A stretch of 64,000 nucleotides of DNA from UBA1738 sp045538755 (GCA_045538755.1 JAZQEC010000041.1:1-64000); one strand, 5' to 3'. Numbered from the stretch's first letter, positions 23,630 through 33,089 are shown. Notes: a model not told the origin generated them from the letters alone. Made by a program: numbers and translations.

Positions 23630-24217
23630 CTAAAGCACTCCTTTTGTTGAAGGTATTTCGTCAGAAAAATCCTTGTCAATAGAAACGGCATCCTTAACGC
23701 TTCGACCACAGGATTTGAATGCGCCTTCTATGATGTGGTGAGCATTTAATCCTGCAAGCTGCTTTATGTGAAGTGTGCACTTTGCGTTTCTTACAAATCC
23801 AAACCAGAACTCTAAAACCAGCTCGGTATCAAAAGTACCCACCTTAGAAACAGGAATTTGAAGGTCATACTCTAAATGACCACGTCCTGAGAGGTCAACA
23901 GCTGATAGGATTAAGGCTTCGTCCATAGGGAGGATTGTACTTCCGTAGCGGATAATTCCGCGCTTTTCACCAAGAGCATTCGAAAATGCTTCGCCGAGTG
24001 CAATGCCAATATCTTCAACTGTGTGGTGGTCATCAACATAGGTGTCGCCGACACATTTTAAGTTAATATCAAATCTTCCGTGCTTTGCAAAAAGGGTCAG
24101 CATATGGTCTAAAAATCCGCAACCTGTATCAATATCGCTCTTTCCTGTGCCGTCAAGGTTGAGTGAAAGGCAAATATCGGTTTCGGCAGTTTTTCTTTTA
24201 ATTTCTGCTGTTCTCAT
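23630..24217 (-). CDS. hisB: Imidazoleglycerol-phosphate dehydratase
   Basis: The 195-residue monofunctional HisB has the manganese-binding motifs GFLDHML, DDHHTVEDIGIALGEA, LSGRGHLEYD and NAHHIIEGAFKS. There is no fused phosphatase, in keeping with a separate hisJ. It overlaps hisC by 4 bases. Confidence 0.97.
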   Translation of the reverse strand: MRTAEIKRKTAETDICLSLNLDGTGKSDIDTGCGFLDHMLTLFAKHGRFDINLKCVGDTYVDDHHTVEDIGIALGEAFSNALGEKRGIIRYGSTILPMDEALILSAVDLSGRGHLEYDLQIPVSKVGTFDTELVLEFWFGFVRNAKCTLHIKQLAGLNAHHIIEGAFKSCGRSVKDAVSIDKDFSDEIPSTKGVL

Positions 24218-25290
24218 TTTTCTTCCTCCAATATGAATTTTATCGTTTCGATAAGTTTTTTCATTTGATTTTCTGTACCTATCGTTATTCGGTTGTAGTC
24301 CGAAATAATCGGCTTATCAAAGTGACGCACTAAAATTCCGTTTTCTTTAAGCTTTTGATAAAGCAATTTTCCATCAAATTGAGGATGCTTTGCAAAAATA
24401 AAGTTACTGCTTGAATCTGTCATTATAAAGCCAAGCTTTTTAAGAGCGGCTGCTGTATATTCACGGTTTTTTATAATTGTGCGGCAGTTTTCTTTGGTGC
24501 ACCAGTCATCTTCTAATATTCCAAGCCCTGCCGCCATTGTAAGACGGTTTATATTATATGGGTTAGTGGAATACTTGATTGTGTTAAGGTCTTGAATTAA
24601 TGCCTTGTTGGCAATACCAAACCCAAGCCTTGCACCAGCCATTGAACGGGATTTTGAAAAGGTTTGCGTAACTAAAAGGTTATCGTACTTATTTATAAGC
24701 GAAACGCAGGATTCGTTTCCAAAATCCACATAAGCCTCGTCAATCACAACAATGTTGTCGGGATTTGATTTTAATATTTCCTCAACTTGAATTGTTTTTA
24801 AAGCAATGCCTGTCGGTGCGTTAGGGTTTGCAATAAAGATCGTTTTATTTATGCCCTTGTAATCATTTATATCTATCGTAAAATCATCTTTGAGCGGTAT
24901 TTCCTCATACGGAACATTGTTGATTTCAGCAAAAACTGAATAAAAACCGTAGGTTATATCAGGAAAAACAGCAGGATGTTCTTTGTCGCAGTATGCCATA
25001 AATGCAAAGTTCAAAATTTCGTCAGAGCCGTTTGTCAAGATAACCTCATCAGGGTTTACGCCGAGATTTTTTGCCAAGGCTTCGGTAAGGCTCTTACATT
25101 CTGGGTCCGGATAAAGCTGAAGATTTTTTGCTGCATTTGCAGCAAATGCTATTGCATTTTCGGATGGTGGAAAAGGCGATTCATTTGTATTTAATTTAAT
25201 ATATTCCGTGACACCTTTTGGCTGTTCACCGGGCGTGTAGGGAATAAGGTTTTCGTATTTGCTGCTGAAAAATCTGCTCACTTGTCTCAC
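24214..25290 (-). CDS. hisC: Histidinol-phosphate aminotransferase
   Basis: The 358-residue fold-type I PLP enzyme shows LNTNESPFPPS, TNGSDEILN, NPNAPTG, VIDEAYVDF and the PLP-lysine segment TFSKSRSMAGARLGF, ending with ITIGTENQM. It overlaps hisB and hisD by 4 bases each. Confidence 0.96.
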   Translation of the reverse strand: MRQVSRFFSSKYENLIPYTPGEQPKGVTEYIKLNTNESPFPPSENAIAFAANAAKNLQLYPDPECKSLTEALAKNLGVNPDEVILTNGSDEILNFAFMAYCDKEHPAVFPDITYGFYSVFAEINNVPYEEIPLKDDFTIDINDYKGINKTIFIANPNAPTGIALKTIQVEEILKSNPDNIVVIDEAYVDFGNESCVSLINKYDNLLVTQTFSKSRSMAGARLGFGIANKALIQDLNTIKYSTNPYNINRLTMAAGLGILEDDWCTKENCRTIIKNREYTAAALKKLGFIMTDSSSNFIFAKHPQFDGKLLYQKLKENGILVRHFDKPIISDYNRITIGTENQMKKLIETIKFILEEEK

Positions 25291-26561
25291 TCCTCGATAC
25301 GGATTACAGCACTTTTTGCGTGTGCAGTAAGTCCTTCTTTTTGTGCAAAATATTCAACGTCACGCGCAACTCGCAAAAGTGCTTCCTTTGTATAGTAGGT
25401 GTACTGTGTTTTCTTCACAAAATCGTCTACCGACAAAGGACTTGAGAATTTTGCCGTTCCGCTGGTAGGTAGGGTGTGGTTAGGGCCTGCAAGGTAGTCG
25501 CCAAGAGCTTCAGGACAGTTTTTGCCCATAAAGATTGAGCCTGCATGGCGAATCTTGTCAAGATAGTCAAAAGGATTATCAACGCAAAGCTCCAAATGCT
25601 CCGGCGCAATTTCGTTTGAAATATCAATCGCTACCATAATATTTGATGCAACGATTATTTTTCCGTTATTGTCAATCGATGCCCTTGCAATTTCAGACCT
25701 TTGCAAAAGTGGAATTTGAATTTCAAGCTCTTTTGAAACATTTAAAGCAAGTTCATCGGAATCAGTAACCAAAACCGCACTTGCAAGTTTGTCATGTTCT
25801 GCCTGCGACAAAAGGTCTGCCGCAACATATTTCGGGTTGGCAGTTTTGTCTGCAACAATCAGGATTTCACTTGGTCCTGCAATCATATCAATGGATACTG
25901 TGCCGAAAACCTGTTTTTTTGCTTCTGCAACAAATGCATTTCCGGGACCTACAATTTTATCAACCTTAGGAACACTTTCTGTTCCGTATGCAAGTGCTGC
26001 AATCGCCTGAGCACCGCCTAATTTGAAAATTTTATCTACACCTGCGATTTTTGCAGCGGCCAAAATTACCGGATTGATTTTGCCGTCAGCCGATGGTGGC
26101 GAAACCATAACAACTTCGGGACATCCTGCAATTTTTGCAGGGATTGAGTCCATTAATACTGTTGATGGATAAGCCGCTGTCCCGCCTGGAACATAAAGTC
26201 CTGCGCGGTCAACAGGGATTACCTTTTGACCTGTGACAATACCATCTTCGTCATTTATTATAAAGCTTGTGCGCACCTGTTTTTCGTGGAATTTGCGAAT
26301 GTTAGCGGCGGCCTTTTTCAAAACTTCAATAAACTTTTCGTCAATTAATGAAAAAGCTTCATCAATTTCTTCTTCTGTGACCTTTAGGGAAGAAAGTTTT
26401 GCTTTGTCGAACTTTTCGCAGTATTTATAAAGCGCTTCATCACCGTTTTCGCGGACATCCTTTATGATGCCTGAAACTATATCTTCAACGTCAACTTCTG
26501 GAACTACACGGGCAAATATATCCTTGTTTTCAACTTCGCCGTATTTTAAAATCTTAATCAT
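25287..26561 (-). CDS. hisD: Histidinol dehydrogenase
   Basis: HisD oxidises histidinol to histidine in two NAD-dependent steps. The 424-residue protein has VPGGTAAYPSTVLM, GPGNAFVAEAKKQVFG, DMIAGPSEILIVAD, QAEHD and APEHLEL, and ends with the conserved GLTAHAKSA. The start is set at the ATG at 26561 behind GGTGGAGG. It overlaps hisG by 8 bases. Confidence 0.97.
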   Translation of the reverse strand: MIKILKYGEVENKDIFARVVPEVDVEDIVSGIIKDVRENGDEALYKYCEKFDKAKLSSLKVTEEEIDEAFSLIDEKFIEVLKKAAANIRKFHEKQVRTSFIINDEDGIVTGQKVIPVDRAGLYVPGGTAAYPSTVLMDSIPAKIAGCPEVVMVSPPSADGKINPVILAAAKIAGVDKIFKLGGAQAIAALAYGTESVPKVDKIVGPGNAFVAEAKKQVFGTVSIDMIAGPSEILIVADKTANPKYVAADLLSQAEHDKLASAVLVTDSDELALNVSKELEIQIPLLQRSEIARASIDNNGKIIVASNIMVAIDISNEIAPEHLELCVDNPFDYLDKIRHAGSIFMGKNCPEALGDYLAGPNHTLPTSGTAKFSSPLSVDDFVKKTQYTYYTKEALLRVARDVEYFAQKEGLTAHAKSAVIRIEE

Positions 26562-27186
26562 TTTTTTCCTCCACCTGTTTTGCAAGTTCTTTTGTAATGT
26601 CTTCAATTTGTTCGTTTTTGAACTTAAAGCTTGCCTTGTTTGAAATCAGTCTTGCGCTTATTGGAATAATTGTTTCTGTAACAACAAGGTTATTTTCCTT
26701 TAAAGTTGTACCTGTTTCAACAATGTCGACAATTACGTCTGAAAGACCTAAAATAGGAGCAAGCTCGATTGAACCATTTAAATGAATTATATCAATATCC
26801 CGTCCTATTTTGGAGTAGTAATTTTTGGTTATATTCGTAAACTTTGTTGCAACTCTTAAGGTTTTCTGTGGGTTATCACGAAAATCCTGTTTTGCCGCAA
26901 CAGCCATTCTGCATTTTCCTGTATCGAGGTCTAAAAGCTCATAAATGTCAGGAGAGTATTCTAAAAGAATATCTTTTCCGGCAATACCTATGTCTGCTGC
27001 ACCGTGCTCTACATAGATTGCAACATCGGACGGCTTTACCCAGAAATAACGTATGCCCTTTTCAGGGTTTTCAAAGATAAGCTTTCTGTTGTTTTCCTTT
27101 ATTGAGGGACATTCATAGCCGGCTTTTTCAAGCATAGCATAAACCTTTTCGCCAAGTCTGCCTTTTGGCAGAGCAACATTAAGCAT
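26554..27186 (-). CDS. hisG: ATP phosphoribosyltransferase, short form
   Basis: HisG starts the pathway by joining ATP and PRPP. The 210-residue protein begins LNVALPKGRLG and has PSDVAIYVEHGAADIGIAGKD and the PRPP loop IVDIVETGTTLKENNL. It is the short form, which needs HisZ. The ATG at 27186 overlaps the hisZ stop. An in-frame TTG at 27195 sits 9 bases after GAGGGG and is a plausible alternative start. Confidence 0.95.
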   Translation of the reverse strand: MLNVALPKGRLGEKVYAMLEKAGYECPSIKENNRKLIFENPEKGIRYFWVKPSDVAIYVEHGAADIGIAGKDILLEYSPDIYELLDLDTGKCRMAVAAKQDFRDNPQKTLRVATKFTNITKNYYSKIGRDIDIIHLNGSIELAPILGLSDVIVDIVETGTTLKENNLVVTETIIPISARLISNKASFKFKNEQIEDITKELAKQVEEKND

Positions 27187-28288
27187 TGTTTTCAATGATT
27201 TCAACCCCTCTTTCTAAAAGCCGTACAAGCTGCTTGTATTTTAATTTTTCAGGCACTTCCTTTTGAGCCATAACGCTTTTTCCGTTTGAAGTTAAAAGAT
27301 TTACTGCATTATTTAAAGCCGAAATATCCGAATTTTCATCGTATAAAATGATTGTGTCAATATCATAAGATTCCGTACTTTCTTTAAGTCTTTCGAGTAA
27401 ATCAAGATATACGGCAAATCCTATTGCACTTGAATTTTTGCCCATTTTCTGCATAAGTCTGTCGTACTGGCCGCCTGAAAGGATGCAGGAAGATATACCG
27501 TTTATAAATCCGTTAAAAACAAAACCGTTATAATATCCCATATGGTTAATTACGGAAAAATCTATACGGATTTTGTCTTTGTAGCCATTTTCTTCAAGCA
27601 GTGATGTGATTTTAATTAGCTGTGTGAGTGATTCTGAGTTTTTAAGGCGGTCGTTATCTTTTAAAAGGGAAATAACCTTATCAGGAGAACCATAAGCAGA
27701 AATAAGAGTAGCAAGAGGCGCAGAATCAATGTTTTCCCTTTTGCATATCACTGAAATTTCGTGAACATTCTTTTCGCCTATACAGGTTAATAGCTCTCGC
27801 TCTGCTTCTTTTGAAATATTCAAAGAGTCGATTATTTCTGACACAATTCCAAGATGAGAAATGTCGAGAACATAATCGTCTGAAATACTTGCAAGACTTT
27901 CTAAAGCAAGCATAATAACTTCATAGATGTTGTAATTGTCAATATTCCCGATACATTCAAGACCTGTCTGCATAATTTCTTTAAAGGAGTTTGTGCCTTT
28001 TGAAACTCGGTAAACATTTTCATTATAATAAACCTTTTTTACCGAACGTCCTGTGTCGTTTGTATTCTTAATTATCGAAAGTGTAACGTCAGGCTTTAGT
28101 GCCATAAGCTTTCCGTCGGTATCGGTGAAGGTAATAATGTGGTCGGAAACAAGAAAGTTTTTATTTCTGACGTATAAGTCATACTCTTCAAATTTACTCA
28201 TTTTGTATTGCATATATCCATATTTTGAATATAGCTGACGAAGTGTAAAAACAGCACGTTCGTCATTTTTTAGATTAACTGTATTCAT
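27179..28288 (-). CDS. hisZ: ATP phosphoribosyltransferase regulatory subunit
   Basis: HisZ is a histidyl-tRNA-synthetase-like protein that pairs with short HisG and gives histidine feedback control. The 369-residue protein has the class II synthetase-like motif 2 (LKPDVTLSIIKN, then KVYYNENVYRVSKG and EIMQTGLECIG) and motif 3-like ISSCILSGGQYDRLMQKMG. It lacks an anticodon-binding domain. It lies directly between the regulator gene and hisG. Confidence 0.93.
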   Translation of the reverse strand: MNTVNLKNDERAVFTLRQLYSKYGYMQYKMSKFEEYDLYVRNKNFLVSDHIITFTDTDGKLMALKPDVTLSIIKNTNDTGRSVKKVYYNENVYRVSKGTNSFKEIMQTGLECIGNIDNYNIYEVIMLALESLASISDDYVLDISHLGIVSEIIDSLNISKEAERELLTCIGEKNVHEISVICKRENIDSAPLATLISAYGSPDKVISLLKDNDRLKNSESLTQLIKITSLLEENGYKDKIRIDFSVINHMGYYNGFVFNGFINGISSCILSGGQYDRLMQKMGKNSSAIGFAVYLDLLERLKESTESYDIDTIILYDENSDISALNNAVNLLTSNGKSVMAQKEVPEKLKYKQLVRLLERGVEIIENNA

Positions 28289-28585
28289 TTATTCTGCCTC
28301 CGTACTATCAAGCCTGTCAAGAATTATTTTATATCCGCCGCTGCCATAAACAAGGCATCTGTTCACACGGCTGATAGTTGCCGTACTTGCTCCGGTTTCT
28401 TTTGAAACAATCTGGTAGCTTTTTCCTTTTGAAAGCATTTTTGCAACCTCAAGACGTTGAGAAATATCCTGAAGCTCCTTTACTGTACATATATCTTCAA
28501 AAAAATTGCTGCACTCGTCTTCGGACTTTAGTAGAAGAAGAGCTTTAAAAAATTCCTTTGTGGAATCTGTCTGAAAGTTTTTCAT
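28289..28585 (-). CDS. TrpR/YerC-family regulator heading the his operon
   Basis: The 98-residue protein belongs to the YerC/YecD TrpR-like family: ELQDISQRLEVAKMLSKGKS followed by YQIVSKETGASTATISRVNRCL, the DNA-binding helix-turn-helix. Members next to his genes in Firmicutes have been proposed as the histidine repressor HisR. The start is set at the ATG at 28585 behind AAAGGTGATG. It directly abuts hisZ and is first in the operon, so it would regulate itself together with the pathway. A dyad overlaps the promoter (28618-28646). Confidence 0.87.
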   Translation of the reverse strand: MKNFQTDSTKEFFKALLLLKSEDECSNFFEDICTVKELQDISQRLEVAKMLSKGKSYQIVSKETGASTATISRVNRCLVYGSGGYKIILDRLDSTEAE

Positions 28586-28617
28586 AATCACATCACCTTT
28601 CACTTTATTACTTTATC

Positions 28618-28646
28618 ATACTAACACAATGTAGTGTGAAAGTCAA
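28618..28646 (-). promoter_or_regulatory. his operon promoter with candidate HisR operator
   Basis: On the minus strand TTGACT (complement of 28641-28646) and TAGTAT (complement of 28618-28623) are 17 bp apart. The spacer holds the dyad ACACTACATTGTGT, which a TrpR-like repressor could bind. The operator assignment is inferred. Confidence 0.55.
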
Positions 28647-28729
28647 TAACTAAAAAGAAATTTATATAATATATGTAATATTTACATAAAATTTTTTAAA
28701 AATAACGTACTTTGTTGTCACTTTTTTTC

Positions 28730-28758
28730 TTGACGAAATAGCTAAGCTTTGTTATAAT
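28730..28758 (+). promoter_or_regulatory. Promoter of pflBA
   Basis: TTGACG at 28730-28735 and TATAAT at 28753-28758 are spaced 17 bp. About 100 bases of leader follow before the ZTP aptamer; a small GAGG/CCTC hairpin at 28774-28788 is all that stands out there. Confidence 0.75.
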
Positions 28759-28861
28759 ATATTTAGAAGAAAAGAGGGCAAAGACCTCATCTTTATCAAA
28801 ATACTTATGTTTAAAGGCCCAAAGGGTTGAATATGATATTGACGAAATAAAAAGCAGCAGT

Positions 28862-28928
28862 ATAACTGACGGATTATGCGGGTTACCGCAGGGGAATACA
28901 GCTGTTAAAATGCCGACCGTCTGGGCAA
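28862..28928 (+). ncRNA. ZTP riboswitch (pfl motif)
   Basis: The sequence has the pfl-motif layout: AACTGACGGATTATG, a GCGGG/CCGC helix with downstream AGGGGAATACAGCTG, then the conserved TGCCGACCGTCTGGGCA. This RNA senses ZTP/ZMP, a sign of folate shortage, and usually turns genes on. It lies just before pflB, its best known target. A terminator overlaps the 3' end. Confidence 0.92.
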
Positions 28929-28960
28929 TTCAGTTATTTTACTGATTTGCCTTTTTCTTT
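28924..28960 (+). terminator. ZTP-riboswitch terminator
   Basis: GGCAATTCAGT pairs with ACTGATTTGCC (one mismatch) and is followed by TTTTTCTTTT. Its left arm includes the GGGCA end of the aptamer, so ligand binding would compete with it. Confidence 0.85.
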
Positions 28961-28992
28961 TCTATAACCATAAAACAAAGGAGGAAAGCTAT

Positions 28993-31224
28993 ATGGAACA
29001 CAGAAACTGGAATGGATTTAAACAAGGAAAGTGGCAGGACGAAATCAACGTACGTGATTTCATTCAGACAAATTATAAGGAATACACAGGCGATGACAGC
29101 TTTTTGGCAGAAGCAACTGAAAGAACAAAAAAATTGATGGATAAGGTTCAGGCACTTTTTGCACAGGAACGCAAAAATGGCGGAGTTTTAGACGTTGGAG
29201 TAGACAGAGTTTCTTCGCTTGTTACATACGAACCGGGATATATTGACAAAGAAAATGAAATAATTGTTGGTATGCAAACAGATAAGCCTCTAAAAAGAGG
29301 AGTAAACCCATTTGGCGGAATGAGAATGGCAAAGCAGGCTTGTGAGGCTTATGGATATAAGCTTGATAAGAGTGTTGAGGAAGGATTTAGATTCCGTACA
29401 ACCCATAATGACGGCGTTTTCAGAGCATATACCGATGAAATGAGAAAAGCTCGTAAATGCCACGTTATTACAGGACTTCCGGATGCTTACGGAAGAGGAA
29501 GAATTATTGGTGATTACAGACGTGTTGCGCTTTACGGTATTGACAAGCTGATAGAAGAAAAGAAAAAAGATAAAGTAATGCTTGGTAATGACAATTTTAA
29601 TACTGATGATGTAAGACTCAGTGAAGAGCTTTTCCAGCAGATAACATTTCTTGGATATTTGAAGGAAATGGCAAAAATGCATGGTTTTGATATAGGCGAG
29701 CCGGCGCAAAATGCAAAGGAAGCAATTCAGTGGACATATTTTGCATATCTTGGAGCGATAAAAGAGCAGAACGGTGCGGCTATGTCTTTGGGAAGAGTAA
29801 GCACATTTTTTGATATTTATATTGAACGTGATATTGAAAAAGGAATTCTTACAGAGAGTCAGGCTCAGGAATTAATAGATGATTTCGTTATAAAACTGCG
29901 TATTGCAAGACATTTAAGAACTCCTGAATATAACGAGCTTTTCGGCGGCGACCCGATGTGGATTACAGAAGCGGTCGGCGGAATGGGTGAAGACGGAAGA
30001 ACTTTGGTTACAAAGAGTAGTTTCCGTATGCTAAATACTCTTTACACATTAGGTTCATCTCCTGAGCCAAACCTTACAATTTTGTGGTCAACAGCTTTAC
30101 CGGAAGCTTTCAAAAAGTTCTGTGCAAAAGTTTCTGCTGATACCGATTCTATTCAATATGAAAATGACGATGTAATGCGTCCTGTTTATGGTGACGATTA
30201 TGCGATTGCGTGCTGTGTTTCAGCAATGAAGGTGGGTAAGCAGATGCAATTTTTCGGTGCAAGATGTAACCTTGCGAAGCTTTTGCTTATTGCAATCAAT
30301 GGCGGATACGATACTTCAAGCGGTATGCATATCGGACCGCAGATGTCTGTTCTTGCACAGGACAAGCTTGATTACGATACAGTCATGAAACGGTTTGATG
30401 TCTATATCAGCTGGCTTTCAAGACTGTATGTAAATACAATGAACGTAATTCACTATATGCATGATAAATATGCGTATGAAAAGACACAGATGGCGCTTCA
30501 TGATACATCTGTTGACAGATTTATGGCATTTGGTATTGCAGGTCTTTCTGTTGTAGCAGACTCGCTAAGCGCAATTAAGTTTGCAAATGTTCATCCTGTA
30601 ATGAATGAAGAAGGATATATCACTGATTTTGAAACAATAGGAAAGTTCCCTAAATTTGGTAATGATGATGACAGAGTCGATTTGATTGCCAAGGAGATGT
30701 CACACAAAGTAATTACAGAGTTAAGAAAAACTCCTACATACAGAAATGCAACTCATACACTTTCTGTACTCACGATTACTTCAAATGTTATGTACGGAAA
30801 AAATACAGCAGCTACACCTGACGGAAGAAAGAACGGCGAACCGTTTGCACCGGGTGCAAATCCGATGCATAACCGTGAAGAAAACGGTGCACTTGCATCG
30901 CTTAATTCAGTTGCAAAAATCAGCTATGACGATTGCCGTGACGGAATTTCAAATACATTCTCAATTACTCCTGAAGCACTAGGTAGAACAGAAGAGGAAC
31001 GTATTTCAAATCTTGTTTCAATCCTTGACGGATATTTTGCAAAAAATGCACATCACATTAATGTAAACGTATTAAACCGTGAAACACTTATGAAGGCTTA
31101 TGAGGAACCGGAAGCATATCCAAACCTTACAATCCGTGTTTCAGGATATGCAGTTAACTTCAATAAGCTTTCTCGTGAACAACAGCGAGAGGTTATAAGC
31201 CGTACTTTCCACCAAACAGTATGA
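28993..31224 (+). CDS. pflB: Formate C-acetyltransferase (pyruvate formate-lyase)
   Basis: PFL cleaves pyruvate with CoA into acetyl-CoA and formate under anaerobic conditions. The 743-residue protein has the active-site pair Cys407-Cys408 (IACCVSAM) and the glycyl-radical segment RVSGYAVNF with Gly718. AAAGGAGG precedes the start. It overlaps pflA by 4 bases and is controlled by the ZTP riboswitch, which ties the formate supply to one-carbon and purine synthesis. Confidence 0.98.
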   Translation: MEHRNWNGFKQGKWQDEINVRDFIQTNYKEYTGDDSFLAEATERTKKLMDKVQALFAQERKNGGVLDVGVDRVSSLVTYEPGYIDKENEIIVGMQTDKPLKRGVNPFGGMRMAKQACEAYGYKLDKSVEEGFRFRTTHNDGVFRAYTDEMRKARKCHVITGLPDAYGRGRIIGDYRRVALYGIDKLIEEKKKDKVMLGNDNFNTDDVRLSEELFQQITFLGYLKEMAKMHGFDIGEPAQNAKEAIQWTYFAYLGAIKEQNGAAMSLGRVSTFFDIYIERDIEKGILTESQAQELIDDFVIKLRIARHLRTPEYNELFGGDPMWITEAVGGMGEDGRTLVTKSSFRMLNTLYTLGSSPEPNLTILWSTALPEAFKKFCAKVSADTDSIQYENDDVMRPVYGDDYAIACCVSAMKVGKQMQFFGARCNLAKLLLIAINGGYDTSSGMHIGPQMSVLAQDKLDYDTVMKRFDVYISWLSRLYVNTMNVIHYMHDKYAYEKTQMALHDTSVDRFMAFGIAGLSVVADSLSAIKFANVHPVMNEEGYITDFETIGKFPKFGNDDDRVDLIAKEMSHKVITELRKTPTYRNATHTLSVLTITSNVMYGKNTAATPDGRKNGEPFAPGANPMHNREENGALASLNSVAKISYDDCRDGISNTFSITPEALGRTEEERISNLVSILDGYFAKNAHHINVNVLNRETLMKAYEEPEAYPNLTIRVSGYAVNFNKLSREQQREVISRTFHQTV

Positions 31225-31937
31225 TAAGGGAAGTTTTAGGAAGAGTTCATTCAATACAGAGTCTAGGAACGGTAGACGGGCCGGGAGTCAGGTTTGTGGT
31301 ATTTCTTCAGGGCTGTAATTTGCGGTGTAAATGCTGTCATAATCCGGACACGTGGGAAATCAATGCGGGTAATGAATATATCCCTTCAGACATTGTCAAA
31401 CAGGCCATGCATTATAAGGAATATTTTGGTACAGAAGGCGGTATTACGCTGTCAGGCGGCGAGCCGCTTTTGCAACCAGAATTTGCGTATGAGGTTTTTC
31501 GGCTGTGCCATAAAGCTGGTATAAATACCTGCCTTGATACATCAGGGAGTGTCCTGACTGACGCAGTAAAAAAACTGCTTACCGAAACGGACCGAGTTCT
31601 GCTGGATATAAAATATACCAATGGCAAGCTTTATCGTGAAAATGTTGGGTGTGAACTAAAGAAACCACTTGAGTTTTTGGAACATCTTGACAGTGCGAAT
31701 ATCCCTGTTACACTAAGGCAGGTTATAATTCCGACAATGAATGATAATGCAGAAAATGTTAGTATTCTGAAGGAAATTGCAGAAAAGCACAGATGTGTTG
31801 ATAAAATTGAGCTTTTGCCGTTTCGAAAAATTTGCCGCGCAAAATATGAAAATATGGGGATTGAATTCCCATTTGAGTCTTTGCCGGAGCCGACAAATGA
31901 TAAAATGAATGAACTTAAAGAAATACTCAAAAAATAG
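31221..31937 (+). CDS. pflA: Pyruvate formate-lyase activating enzyme
   Basis: This 238-residue radical-SAM enzyme installs the glycyl radical on PflB. The CxxxCxxC cluster motif is Cys32, Cys36 and Cys39 (GCNLRCKCCHNPDTW), preceded by SLGTVDGPGVRFVVF and followed by GGITLSGGEPLLQPEF. It overlaps pflB by 4 bases. Confidence 0.98.
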   Translation: MIREVLGRVHSIQSLGTVDGPGVRFVVFLQGCNLRCKCCHNPDTWEINAGNEYIPSDIVKQAMHYKEYFGTEGGITLSGGEPLLQPEFAYEVFRLCHKAGINTCLDTSGSVLTDAVKKLLTETDRVLLDIKYTNGKLYRENVGCELKKPLEFLEHLDSANIPVTLRQVIIPTMNDNAENVSILKEIAEKHRCVDKIELLPFRKICRAKYENMGIEFPFESLPEPTNDKMNELKEILKK

Positions 31938-31945
31938 TATCATAA

Positions 31946-31984
31946 AAAATCACCTGTTTGGTATAACCAAGCAGGTGATTTTAA
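31946..31984. terminator. Bidirectional terminator between pflA and hpt
   Basis: AAAATCACCTG pairs with CAGGTGATTTT, with an inner TTGG/CCAA extension. A/T tails on both sides serve the converging pflBA and hpt transcripts. Confidence 0.85.
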
Positions 31985-31985
31985 T

Positions 31986-32525
31986 TTATTTTTCATATAC
32001 AGACCGTTTTAAAACACCAATGTACGGTAAGTTGCGGTACTGTTCGTTGTAGTCAAGCCCGTAGCCTACGGCGAATTCGTCCGGAATTTCCTTGCCGACA
32101 TAGTCAACCGTAACGTCAACAACTCTGCGTGACGGCTTATCAAGCATAGTACAAATTCTGACCGATTTTGCATTTCTTGACTGGAAAAGTGTTTTGATTT
32201 TAAAAAGTGTATTTCCGCTGTCGATAATGTCTTCAACGATAAGAATATTTTTGCCTGTAACGTCTTGTTCCAAATCCTTTTTTACGTTTATAAAGCCGCT
32301 TGATGAGGTAGACTTTCCGTAGCTTGAAACCTGCATAAAATCTATTTCTACCGGCATATCAAGCTTCCTTATCAAATCCATCGCAAAGGGTGTTGAACCT
32401 TTCAGGATTATAACAACTAAAAGAGGTTCGCCGTTTAAATCTTTATTTAAATTTTCCGCAATTTTTGAAACTGCGTTTTTGATTTCTTCTTCACTGACAA
32501 GTATTTGTTCTACGTCTTTATGCAT
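31986..32525 (-). CDS. hpt: Hypoxanthine phosphoribosyltransferase
   Basis: Hpt makes IMP or GMP from hypoxanthine or guanine and PRPP. The 179-residue protein has VVIILKGSTPFAMDL, the flexible-loop MQVSSYGKST, the PRPP motif ILIVEDIIDSGNTL and GYGLDYNEQYRNLPYIG. It is last in a three-gene minus-strand unit and overlaps the membrane-protein gene by 8 bases. Its neighbours suggest purine uptake and use as one package. Confidence 0.97.
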   Translation of the reverse strand: MHKDVEQILVSEEEIKNAVSKIAENLNKDLNGEPLLVVIILKGSTPFAMDLIRKLDMPVEIDFMQVSSYGKSTSSSGFINVKKDLEQDVTGKNILIVEDIIDSGNTLFKIKTLFQSRNAKSVRICTMLDKPSRRVVDVTVDYVGKEIPDEFAVGYGLDYNEQYRNLPYIGVLKRSVYEK

Positions 32526-33075
32526 GAGTTTTACTCCTGAATTTAAATTTCTGTGGTAGGTGAATAATCTTCGCTCTGTCTAGTGCGCTTAAAATAGGTG
32601 CACATATTGCAGCATCTATGAGATGGTGAACAAAAGTTCCCGCAAATGCAATTCCTGCGGCAGAAAGAGCAGCAGTGTTTTGGTCAGGAAGGATGACAGG
32701 TGTCATAAAATATACAGCAAGACCTTCTGTAATTGAATGAAGCAGTGCGGTAACAAATATAATTATAAATGGATTAATTTTTCCATTTTTTATCATTGAA
32801 ATCCCTGCAAATGCAAAGATAAGATGAGTTGCAGCTCTTGTTACGACGATTATGGAGTTGGGCGCCGGAATTACCATAAAGAAACCGATGCAGCTTCCGA
32901 TTATCGTCATAAGAGTTACCCAAGGACTGATAAACATTGCAAGCATTGTAGGAACGTGTGCGCCAACTGTCAGTGTAAAAAACAGCAAGTCCAGTTTAAC
33001 CGGTGAATATGTAATTAAAATTGCAAGTGCTGTAAGGATTGCTGCCATAACCATTTCTCTTGTTTTTTTATTCAT
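32518..33075 (-). CDS. Putative ECF-transporter S component
   Basis: The 185-residue protein has about six predicted membrane helices and the N-terminal pattern typical of S components (REMVMAAILTALAILITYSP). A conserved-looking GAHVPTMLAMFISPW segment and a C-terminal HHLIDAAICAPIL helix follow. S components bind a vitamin or base and share the ECF energising module, which is not in this window. The overlap with hpt and the amidotransferase-like neighbour point to a purine base or derivative as substrate; this is inference. Confidence 0.7.
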   Translation of the reverse strand: MNKKTREMVMAAILTALAILITYSPVKLDLLFFTLTVGAHVPTMLAMFISPWVTLMTIIGSCIGFFMVIPAPNSIIVVTRAATHLIFAFAGISMIKNGKINPFIIIFVTALLHSITEGLAVYFMTPVILPDQNTAALSAAGIAFAGTFVHHLIDAAICAPILSALDRAKIIHLPQKFKFRSKTHA

Positions 33076-33089
33076 TTGTACATTACCTC

